Positions 57,570 through 64,000 of a stretch of 64,000 nt of DNA are shown here, in pieces. A model generated the notes under the pieces. It saw only the letters and a program-made list of their open reading frames with translations, did no database searches and was not told where the DNA came from. Positions within the stretch are counted from its first letter, which is position 1. Each line of letters starts with the position of its first letter. The translations under genes and the position numbers were made by a program. The stretch covers positions 62,001-126,000 of the forward strand of contig NZ_LADU01000090.1 of assembly GCF_000961795.1 (NCBI RefSeq), written 5' to 3'. This DNA is from Hyphomonas sp. BRH_c22 (lineage in GTDB: Bacteria > Pseudomonadota > Alphaproteobacteria > Caulobacterales > Hyphomonadaceae).

Positions 57570-58034
57570 ATGGGCAATCATACAGCCATTGTCAGATGGT
57601 CGCGCGGCGACGGTGACTTCAAGGCCAACAAGCATTCCCGCGCGCATGAGTGGGAATTTGACGGGGGCCTCAAAGTGCCGGCCTCAGCATCGCCCCACAT
57701 TGTCCCGCTGCCTTACGCCGTTGCCGAAAATGTCGATCCGGAAGAGGCCTTTGTCGCGTCGATCTCCAGTTGCCACATGCTGTTCTATCTCCACAAGGCG
57801 CGCGATGCGGGCTTTGTCGTCAACAGCTATGAAGACGCGGCGGTCGGGATAATGGCGAAGAACGCCCTTGGCCGCCAGGCCATCACACGCGTCACTCTGA
57901 ACCCGGTCGTCAGCTATGAAGGCCCTCCGCCCTCGCCTGACCAGGTCGAGGCCCTGCACCATGCCGCGCACGAGCTTTGCTTCATCGCCAATTCGACGAC
58001 GACCGAGATCACGACAAACACAGCCAGATCCTGA
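57570..58034 (+). CDS. OsmC-family protein
   Basis: A 154-residue protein of the OsmC/Ohr fold, with DPEEAFVASISSCHMLFYLHKARDAG carrying the first conserved Cys and a second in AAHELCFIANSTTTEI. The two cysteines form the peroxidatic pair. GGAGA precedes ATG 57570, which is used instead of the earlier in-frame codons. It reduces organic hydroperoxides in the cytoplasm. It is divergent from the alkB unit, a neighbourhood of stress-repair genes. Confidence 0.87.
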   Translation: MGNHTAIVRWSRGDGDFKANKHSRAHEWEFDGGLKVPASASPHIVPLPYAVAENVDPEEAFVASISSCHMLFYLHKARDAGFVVNSYEDAAVGIMAKNALGRQAITRVTLNPVVSYEGPPPSPDQVEALHHAAHELCFIANSTTTEITTNTARS

Positions 58035-58143
58035 CCGGTGCTTTTTCAGCAAGCGCCATATTGCCGTCCCTCACGTTGCACCCCATCTGAATGTCCAGCC
58101 GGCAATGACTGCCCTTTGACCCGGCCCGGAAGCCCTTCCCGCC

Positions 58144-58836
58144 ATGACATTCGATTTTCTGACGCCCGAACTGATTCAGGCGTTCTTCGCCGTGATCGCG
58201 ATTGATCTCGTTCTGGCGGGGGATAATGCCGTCGTCATCGGCATGGCGGCGGCGGGCCTTCCCCAACAACAGCGCGGCAAGGCCATCCTGATCGGCATCA
58301 TCGCCGCCACGGTCTTGCGCATTGCATTCGCGCTGATTGCGGCTGAACTCATGCTGATCGTCGGCCTCCTGTTTGCGGGCGGGCTTCTCTTGCTCTGGGT
58401 CGCGTGGAAAATGTGGCGCGAACTTCAGGCCAGCGCAGCCCATGCTGCAGAAGAGGCGCTCGCCGCCGCAGACCTGGATGGCGACGGGGCCGTGGCTGGC
58501 CAGGCCCCCGGCAAAAGCCTGCGTGCCGCAGTCACCCAGATCATTCTTGCCGATGTCTCCATGTCGCTCGACAACGTGCTCGGTGTCGCGGGCGCCGCAC
58601 GCGAGCATCCCTATGTGCTCGTGTTCGGTCTCACGCTCTCGATCCTGTTGATGGGGCTGGCCTCCTCGCTGATTGCCCGCGTCCTGACCCGACATCGATG
58701 GATCGCCTTTGTCGGCCTGGCGGTTATCCTCTACGTCGCGCTCCACATGATGTGGCAGGGCGGCCTCGAACTCTGCACCGAAGGCCTGCCAATGTTCAAC
58801 ATGTCCGTCCCGGCGGCCTGCAGCTCAGGCCACTGA
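58144..58836 (+). CDS. TerC/YjbE-family integral membrane protein
   Basis: A 230-residue membrane protein with about seven helices. It has the TerC signature DLVLAGDNAVVIGMAA near residue 20 and a second acidic motif LADVSMSLDNVLGVAGAA, both thought to bind metal ions in the membrane. An acidic cytosolic loop (AADLDGDGAVAGQ) separates the halves. Family members take part in Mn2+ export or tellurite resistance. A stem-loop (58848-58874, 8-bp arms) follows without a U-tract. Confidence 0.88.
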   Translation: MTFDFLTPELIQAFFAVIAIDLVLAGDNAVVIGMAAAGLPQQQRGKAILIGIIAATVLRIAFALIAAELMLIVGLLFAGGLLLLWVAWKMWRELQASAAHAAEEALAAADLDGDGAVAGQAPGKSLRAAVTQIILADVSMSLDNVLGVAGAAREHPYVLVFGLTLSILLMGLASSLIARVLTRHRWIAFVGLAVILYVALHMMWQGGLELCTEGLPMFNMSVPAACSSGH

Positions 58837-58933
58837 AAAAGATCCGGGCGCCCATCTTGCGGACGCATGGGCGCATGCAGATATCTTGTCTGTGCCAGCG
58901 CCTGCTGGTGTTCTCACAGAAAATGAAACGCTC

Positions 58934-59293
58934 ATGGGCCGCTTCCTGAAAGCCCTGGTCATGACTCTCCTGCTCATGGAGATAACGGCCATCGTCGCGC
59001 TGACCGCTGTCTGGACCGTATTGTCAGAGCTTCACGCCAGCCAGAGTATCCTGTTTGTCGCGCTCGGCCTTACAGCTGCGGGGCTCAGCGTCCTGGCTCT
59101 CATTGTCTTCCGCCGCGCCCTGCACGCCGAGCGCCTGCTGGAGAGCGAACCGGACATTGAGACAGTCACGTCGTGGCAAGGACCGGTTCCGGATATGCCC
59201 GGCCCCAATGCGGTCGGGCCTGCCACTAGCCCGGTCCGCTCAGGCGACCCGTTTCTGATGCGCCGCCAGCCATTGGTTCATCGCGTCGAATGA
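58934..59293 (+). CDS. Small two-helix membrane protein
   Basis: A 119-residue hypothetical protein. Two hydrophobic segments near residues 5-27 and 37-58 are followed by a charged tail (RRALHAERLLESEPDIETVTS) and a Pro-rich end. The start at 58934 is a choice; GTG or ATG codons upstream to 58886 are possible. Its 3' end overlaps the convergent GGDEF-EAL gene by 54 nt, which is unusual here. I do not recognise the family, and the call may be wrong. Confidence 0.5.
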   Translation: MGRFLKALVMTLLLMEITAIVALTAVWTVLSELHASQSILFVALGLTAAGLSVLALIVFRRALHAERLLESEPDIETVTSWQGPVPDMPGPNAVGPATSPVRSGDPFLMRRQPLVHRVE

Positions 59294-61024
59294 CAGCGGC
59301 CGGCTGAACAGGTAACCCTTCATCAGGTCGCAGCCGGCAGATGTGACAAAGGCTGACTGCAGCTTTGTCTCGATGCCCTCAGCGACGACCTTCACATGCA
59401 ATGTACTGGCGAGTTGCATGATGGAGGTCATCAGGTCGGCGATCTTGTAGCTGGACCCGATGGACTGGATCAGGGACTGGTCGATCTTCAGCTTGTCCAG
59501 GGGCAGGTCGAGCAGGGCGCGCATGTTCGAGAACCCTGTGCCGTAATCGTCGAGGGCGATCATCACGCCAGCCTTGTGCAGGTGGTCAAGATTGCTGCGG
59601 GCCGTGTCCAGATTATCGACAAAGGCGGACTCGACGATTTCGAGGCAGATCGACTTCGGGTCAGTTTTCGTGCGTGCCAGCCCCGCGAGGAAACGTTCGG
59701 CAAAATCGATAGAGACGATATCCATGGGCGAGATGTTCAGGGACAGGTATTTGATAGCCCCGGTGTTCAGCCACCGCCTGACGTCCCTACAGGCCGTTTC
59801 GTGAAGCTTGGCATCGAGTTGTGCTGCCAGTCCGCAGGCATGTGCGATCTCGAACATCTCTTCCGGGTTGATCGGTCCGAGGTCCTTGTGGGTCCAGCGT
59901 GCCAGGGCTTCGACGCCCCGGATCATGCGGGTCTGCGCGCAGACGATGGGCTGGTAGAAGGGGCGCACTTCGCTGTTGGAAATGGCATCCGGCAAGTCGC
60001 GGATGATCTGCAACCGGCGCGACATCGCATCGTTTATGTGGGCATCGAAGGGCAGCACCCTGCCGCGGCCTTGCCGTTTGGCCACCATCAGGGCCATGTC
60101 GGCATATCGCATGAGGTCGTCCGAACAGGTAGCGTCCTGCGGATAGACCGAGATGCCAACCGACCCGGAAATATTGATCCGCCTGTGATCGCCCTTGACC
60201 GGCCGGAACGTGTATCTGTGGGCGTCTTCGAAACCCTCGAGCAGTGCGGCCTGGCCGATATTCGGCAATTCGGTCAGGAGCGCGAACTCGTCGCCGCCCC
60301 AGCGGGCGACCGCGAAGATATCCGGCAGCTCACTGAGGCGTTTGCCGACTGTGGACAGGACAAGATCACCTGTTGCATGCCCGTATCGGTCATTGATCTG
60401 CTTGAACCGGTCGACATCGATAAAGGCGACGCCGAACCGCTTGCCAGTCGCTTCCGCTTCGCGGATCGTGGCGGCGAGTTCGTCCTCGAATCCGAGACGG
60501 TTCTTCAGCCCAGTGGTCGTGTCCGTATGCGCAATCTCCAGAGTGGCCAGCTGCTTTAGTTCAGCCAGGGTCAAACAGCTCTCAAGCTCCCGCGCCCGTT
60601 TTGACAGGCTCTCGTTAAGCTGTCGCAAATGGTCGCCGGAGGCTAGTGACAGGGTGTCATAGGACGTTTCCGCATCCTTCAGGTGCACGTTCGGCCTCAC
60701 CGAAGCGAGGATGATGCCGACAAGGCCGGTTGACCCGTCGGGCAGCGCGAGCGGAACCTTGCGCGTCAGCGCGAACAGGTTTGACCCGATTTCCTCTTCC
60801 TGCAGCACTTCTTCGCCCGCGAAGACCCGCCTGTCGGCCGTCCTGAACGCCTTGACCTGTTCCGGTGGGAAGTATGCGCGGTCGTCCTTGCCGATATAAT
60901 CGGCGTGGCCGATCAGCTCTTCAAACGCCGCGTTGCCATAGATCCACTGGTGCTGCGCATTCTTTGCGAATACCGGATAGGGCAGCGCATCGAAGATCTT
61001 CGTCAGCTGTTCGATGAGAATCAT
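59240..61024 (-). CDS. PAS-GGDEF-EAL cyclic-di-GMP protein
   Basis: A 594-residue cytoplasmic signalling protein. An N-terminal PAS domain (IFDALPYPVFAKNAQHQWIYGN) is followed by a coiled segment (LRQLNESLSKRARELESC), a GGDEF domain with intact WGGDEF at residues 242-247, and an EAL domain with EALARW (EAL at 372-374) and ALDDYGTGFSN. Both catalytic motifs look intact, so it may make or degrade c-di-GMP. The start at ATG 61024 has AGGTGG upstream; a GTG at 61153 would add 43 residues. An 844-bp part (59985-60828) is duplicated at 62812-63655. Confidence 0.92.
   Translation of the reverse strand: MILIEQLTKIFDALPYPVFAKNAQHQWIYGNAAFEELIGHADYIGKDDRAYFPPEQVKAFRTADRRVFAGEEVLQEEEIGSNLFALTRKVPLALPDGSTGLVGIILASVRPNVHLKDAETSYDTLSLASGDHLRQLNESLSKRARELESCLTLAELKQLATLEIAHTDTTTGLKNRLGFEDELAATIREAEATGKRFGVAFIDVDRFKQINDRYGHATGDLVLSTVGKRLSELPDIFAVARWGGDEFALLTELPNIGQAALLEGFEDAHRYTFRPVKGDHRRINISGSVGISVYPQDATCSDDLMRYADMALMVAKRQGRGRVLPFDAHINDAMSRRLQIIRDLPDAISNSEVRPFYQPIVCAQTRMIRGVEALARWTHKDLGPINPEEMFEIAHACGLAAQLDAKLHETACRDVRRWLNTGAIKYLSLNISPMDIVSIDFAERFLAGLARTKTDPKSICLEIVESAFVDNLDTARSNLDHLHKAGVMIALDDYGTGFSNMRALLDLPLDKLKIDQSLIQSIGSSYKIADLMTSIMQLASTLHVKVVAEGIETKLQSAFVTSAGCDLMKGYLFSRPLSFDAMNQWLAAHQKRVA
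59985..60828 (-). repeat. Source copy of an 844-bp direct duplication
   Basis: This part of the PAS-GGDEF-EAL gene (roughly residues 66-346: PAS end, linker and whole GGDEF domain) recurs at 62812-63655 in the same orientation, with constant offset 2827 and no gaps. I count about 25 mismatches, so near 97% identity. Only 3 mismatches fall in the first 470 bp, near the GGDEF end. Confidence 0.9.
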
Positions 61025-61311
61025 GTCCGCGCCACCTGTGCCGTGCATGACAGGCCAGGGTAATGCATCGCTCCGGACGGGCCCGGATTGGTCAGGTTGC
61101 ACACCGTCATACACATGCGGTTTTTTGTATATATGCTGGTATAAATAACTCACTAAGTCCGGATGGGTAATTGCCTGCTTCTTCAGGGCGTTATCCCTGT
61201 ATCCCCTTCAGATGGGCGAGCGGGCAGGGGGACTCGGCCTGCATAAGGGCGTAGACTGCCCTCAGCGGGCCGCCTGATGTCACGCTGGCCTGCATTTCCT
61301 GTGGGCATCCC

Positions 61312-61383
61312 TGTGGACAAGTGTCACACAGGTAACCAGAATATCTTGCGGCATTAACCTGAATGAAGCACTATATGTGGTGT
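61312..61383 (+). promoter_or_regulatory. nrdB control region: two NrdR boxes and a DnaA-like box
   Basis: GCACTATATGTGGTGT (61368-61383) is a strong NrdR box. CCAGAATATCTTGCGG (61336-61351) is a degenerate partner 32 bp upstream, the known spacing. TGTGGACAA (61312-61320) is a DnaA-box match on the minus strand (TTGTCCACA, 8 of 9 to TTATCCACA). The rest of the gap back to 61025 shows only AT-rich promoter-like sequence near 61130. Confidence 0.72.
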
Positions 61384-61424
61384 ATATTGCTCCACGCATC
61401 GACATGAACACCAAGGAGGCCCCC

Positions 61425-62453
61425 ATGGCTGACGGAAATCCAAATGTATCCGGACTGCTCACCCCGAGCCATGCCTACAAGCCGTTCCGCTATCCGTGGG
61501 CCTATGACTTCTGGAAGAAGCAGCAGCAGGTCCACTGGATGCCCGAAGAAGTGCCTCTGGGCGAGGACTGCAAGGACTGGGCGGTCAAGCTGTCGGATGG
61601 CGAGCGCAACCTGCTGACCCAGATCTTCCGCTTCTTCACGCAGTCCGACATCGAGGTCGGCGCGAACTACATGACCAATTACATGCCCCTGTTCAAGCCG
61701 ACAGAGGTCTCCATGATGCTGGCCAGCTTCTCCAACATGGAGACGATCCACATCGCGGCCTATGCCCTGCTGCTGGAAACCATCGGCATGCCCGACAGCG
61801 AATTTTCCGCCTTCATGGAATACAAGGAGATGTCGGCCAAGCATGACTATCTCGGCCAGTTCGGCGTCGAGACGAACGAAGATATCGCGGTCTCAATGGC
61901 CGTGTTCGGCGCCTTCACCGAGGGCCTGCAGCTGTTCGCCAGCTTCGCCATGCTGATGAACTTCCCGCGCTTCAACAAGATGAAGGGCATGGGTCAGATC
62001 GTCACCTGGTCGATCCGCGACGAGTCGCTGCACTGCGAAGGCATGATCAAGCTGTTCCACGCCTTCTGCGCCGAGACCGGCGTGATGACCGATGCCCTGC
62101 GCGAGAAGATCCGCGAATGCTGCCGCACCGTGATCATGCTGGAAGACAAGTTCATCGACCTCGCCTTCGAGGCCGGCGACGTCGAAGGCATGACACCGGC
62201 CGACATCAAGAATTATATCCGCTACATCGCCGACTGGCGCCTCGGCCAGCTCAAGCTGGAGCCGATCTACGGTATCGACAAGCACCCGCTGCCCTGGCTG
62301 TCGGAAATCCTCAACGGTGTCGAGCACGCCAACTTCTTCGAACAGCGCGCCACCGAATATTCCAAAGGCGCCACCCGCGGCGACTGGCACGGCGAAGACG
62401 GTGTCTGGACCCTCTTCGACAAGCGCAAACCGGCGGAAGTTTCTGCGGAATAG
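61425..62453 (+). CDS. nrdB: Class Ia ribonucleotide reductase beta subunit
   Basis: A 342-residue di-iron radical subunit. The metal ligands include Glu and His in NMETIHIAAY (the Tyr four residues after His is the radical tyrosine position) and Glu-x2-His in IRDESLHCEG. ATG 61425 is preferred because AAGGAGG lies 5-6 nt upstream, and the earlier GTG at 61377 overlaps the NrdR box. It has no ATP-cone fused at its N-terminus. It pairs with NrdA encoded at 50881. Confidence 0.95.
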   Translation: MADGNPNVSGLLTPSHAYKPFRYPWAYDFWKKQQQVHWMPEEVPLGEDCKDWAVKLSDGERNLLTQIFRFFTQSDIEVGANYMTNYMPLFKPTEVSMMLASFSNMETIHIAAYALLLETIGMPDSEFSAFMEYKEMSAKHDYLGQFGVETNEDIAVSMAVFGAFTEGLQLFASFAMLMNFPRFNKMKGMGQIVTWSIRDESLHCEGMIKLFHAFCAETGVMTDALREKIRECCRTVIMLEDKFIDLAFEAGDVEGMTPADIKNYIRYIADWRLGQLKLEPIYGIDKHPLPWLSEILNGVEHANFFEQRATEYSKGATRGDWHGEDGVWTLFDKRKPAEVSAE

Positions 62454-62479
62454 GAACGGCCCGCGATATACGCATTTCA

Positions 62480-62512
62480 GAAGGCTGGCGGAACAATCCG
62501 CTGGCCTTCTTT
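62480..62512 (+). terminator. Terminator after nrdB
   Basis: GAAGGC-TG-GCGGA, loop ACAA, TCCGC-TG-GCCTTC, with a short T stretch after it. This is a near-perfect 13-bp stem. Confidence 0.75.
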
Positions 62513-62697
62513 ATGTCCTTATGCAGACAGTCTGATACTGCGACCCGTACGTAATAGTACCTAGAAAATAAGGGCGGTTTCACGCTTGGTCCGTCAGGAC
62601 TGTGTCAGCAATCAGTGCTAAAGTGCGAAGGCTCGGAAGAGCGCACGCTGGCCGCGCTGGTGCGCAGACGGCGTCTTCAAGACAGGAGACAAAAGCA

Positions 62698-62973
62698 ATG
62701 CTGAAACTGAAAGCTCTGGCCCTGACGGCCGCACTTGCGGGCGCCATGGCCGTATCAGGCCTTGCGGTCGCGCAGGGCGGCAACGGCGCGGGCGGCGGCG
62801 GTGGCGGATCAGCATCCGGCAAGTCGCGGATGATCTGCAACCGGCGCGACATCGCATCGTTTATGTGGGCATCGAAGGGCAGCACCCTCCCGCGGCCCTG
62901 CCGTTTGGCCACCATCAGGGCCATGTCGGCATATCGCATGAGGTCGTCCGAACAGGTAGCGTCCTGCGGATAG
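62698..62973 (+). pseudogene. 5' end of a small secreted Gly-rich protein gene, fused to duplicated DNA
   Basis: An ATG with GGAGA upstream encodes a clean signal peptide (MLKLKALALTAALAGAMAVS) and then a Gly-rich start (QGGNGAGGGGGGSASGKS). From 62812 on the sequence is the duplicated GGDEF segment read antisense, so the frame continues as unrelated residues to a stop at 62973. The original gene was probably a small exported Gly-rich protein whose 3' part has been lost. Confidence 0.7.
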
Positions 62974-63655
62974 ACCGAGATGCCAACCGACCCGGAAATA
63001 TTGATCCGCCTGTGATCGCCCTTGACCGGCCGGAACGTGTATCTGTGGGCGTCTTCGAAACCCTCGAGCAGTGCGGCCTGGCCGATATTCGGCAATTCGG
63101 TCAGGAGCGCGAACTCGTCGCCGCCCCAGCGGGCGACCGCGAAGATATCCGGCAGCTCACTGAGGCGTTTGCCGACTGTGGACAGGACAAGATCACCGGT
63201 TGCATGCCCGTATCGGTCATTGATCTGCTTGAACCGGTCGACATCGATAAAGGCCACGCCGAACCGCTTGCCAGTCGCTTCCGCCCCGTGGATCGCGGCG
63301 GCGAGTTCGGCCTCGAATCCGAGACGGTTCTTCAGCCCAGTGGTCACGTCCGTATGCGCAATCTCCAGAGTGGCCTGCTGCTTTAGTTCGGCCAGGGTCA
63401 AACAGCTCTCAAGCTCCCGCGCCCGTTTTGACAGGCTCTCGTTCAACTGCCGCAAATGGTCGCCGGAGGCCAGTGAAAGGGTGTCATAGGTCGTTTCGGC
63501 ATCCTTGAGGTGCACGTTCGGCGTCACCGAGGCGAGGATGATGCCGACAAGGCCGGTTGACCCGTCGGGCAGCGCGAGCGGAACCTTGCGCGTCAGCGCG
63601 AACAGGTTTGACCCGATTTCTTCTTCCTGAAGCACTTCTTCGCCCGCGAAGACCC
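62812..63655 (-). pseudogene. Truncated GGDEF gene fragment (duplicate of 59985-60828)
   Basis: Copy of the neighbouring PAS-GGDEF-EAL gene from the end of PAS through the full GGDEF domain. WGGDEF is intact and the frame is open, but the gene lacks its own start region (cut by the IS end at 63656) and the EAL domain (cut at 62812). Beyond 62812 the frame reads antisense through the secreted-protein gene to a stop at 62580. An ATG at 63635 could still give a GGDEF fragment if transcribed. Confidence 0.85.
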
Positions 63656-64000
63656 TGGTCTGCTTCCCGGAAAGTGGTCCAGTATTTGAGTTAGTCCCGG
63701 CTCCGATTATGGAGTTGAGATATGGGCAAGAGAGCCAAGCCTGAAGAGATTATTGCGAAGCTGCGGGAGGTGGAGGTTCGCCTTGCCCGCGGGGAGACGG
63801 CTGCAGCTGCTGCGCGTGCCGTTGGTGTGACCGAGCAAAGTTACTATCGATGGCGCAAGGAGTATGGCGGCCTTCAGGTCGACCAGGCGAAGCGCATGAA
63901 GGACCTTGAGAAGGAGAACCAGCGTCTGCGCCGGGCCGTCTCCGACCTCACGCTTGATAACCAGATCCTCAAGGAGGTTGCTCAGGGAAAGTTCTGAGCC
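63656..64000 (+). mobile_element. Left end of an IS3-family insertion sequence (partial)
   Basis: The duplication stops exactly before TGGTCTGCTTCCCGGAAAGT at 63656, which begins with TG and resembles IS3/IS407-group terminal repeats. OrfA follows 46 nt later. The window ends just past the orfA stop, so orfB and the right end are not seen. Confidence 0.82.
63722..63997 (+). CDS. IS3-family transposase OrfA
   Basis: A 91-residue helix-turn-helix protein (KPEEIIAKLREVEV, GVTEQSYYRWRKEYGG) with a leucine-zipper-like tail (MKDLEKENQRLRRAVSDLTLDN), ending in QILKEVAQGKF. This is the standard OrfA of the IS407 subgroup. The catalytic orfB should begin just beyond the window, usually reached by frameshifting. 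Confidence 0.93.
   Translation: MGKRAKPEEIIAKLREVEVRLARGETAAAAARAVGVTEQSYYRWRKEYGGLQVDQAKRMKDLEKENQRLRRAVSDLTLDNQILKEVAQGKF

Noticed and set aside
58848..58874. Terminator after the TerC-like gene
   Set aside because: The 8-bp stem has an 11-nt loop and no U-tract, so it is mentioned with the gene but not called as a terminator.

Overview
The window is about 64 kb of high-GC, densely coded chromosomal DNA from an alphaproteobacterium. A Hyphomonadaceae or Caulobacterales relative is the best guess. The reasons are the gene families present (PleC/DivJ-like PAS histidine kinase, STAS-MlaE fusion, PheA with an ESYQ regulatory motif, short NrdA, Zur of the alphaproteobacterial type) and CtrA-like TTAA-N7-TTAA sites before nrdA. 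This placement is inference; there is no rRNA in the window.

Layout. 1-8.8 kb: a truncated acyl-CoA dehydrogenase, an L-Ala-D/L-Glu (dipeptide) epimerase, a four-gene Mla/MCE lipid-transport operon, and a pair of acyl-CoA dehydrogenases. 8.8-16.2 kb: VanZ-like protein, aminopeptidase N, PAS histidine kinase, kdsB with a histidine phosphatase that appears to start at CTG, and a small lipoprotein. 16.3-20.6 kb: a BlaI/BlaR1-like pair whose BlaR1 lacks a beta-lactam sensor, with two operator dyads facing a DUF4197 protein and an alpha/beta hydrolase. 20.7-28.8 kb: an SLC13 transporter, then a tyrosine/homogentisate catabolic block (MarR regulator, hppD, VOC protein, fumarylacetoacetate hydrolase, CoA-transferase A/B, DUF1330 protein, aromatic aminotransferase). 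A shared palindromic operator precedes both hppD and the aminotransferase.

28.8-38.4 kb: thioesterase, zur, MarR, NlpC/P60 peptidase, membrane-anchored cytochrome c with an Ala/Glu-rich tail, pheA, a LysR regulator facing an AhpD-like/DoxX-like/YHS operon, an outer-membrane barrel, an H1-like Lys/Ala protein and nudC. 38.5-50.4 kb: typA, DUF2306 membrane protein, AraC regulator, cupin, a TetR/hydrolase pair with tandem operators, globin, S9 peptidase, and an AcoR-like regulator with aldehyde dehydrogenase and DUF779. 50.4-62.5 kb: the SRP RNA gene, nrdA and (9 kb away) nrdB, both with NrdR boxes, and between them an LpxR-type pair, alcohol dehydrogenase, alkB with a second 2OG-Fe(II) oxygenase, OsmC, TerC, and a PAS-GGDEF-EAL protein.

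The right end (62.5-64 kb) is rearranged. An 844-bp copy of the GGDEF part of the neighbouring diguanylate cyclase/phosphodiesterase gene is fused to the start of a small secreted Gly-rich protein gene on one side. On the other side it is cut by an IS3-family element that runs off the window.

The most useful leads are: (i) the palindrome shared by hppD and the aminotransferase, together with an operon that lacks hmgA and maiA but contains a VOC-fold enzyme; (ii) the BlaI/BlaR1-like pair with a novel C-terminal region; (iii) the LysR/AhpD-like/DoxX-like/YHS module with a large nested hairpin; (iv) cone-less, split nrdA/nrdB with NrdR, CtrA-like and DnaA-like sites; (v) the GGDEF duplication/IS junction. 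No CRISPR array, tRNA, rRNA, prophage or obvious defence system was seen.
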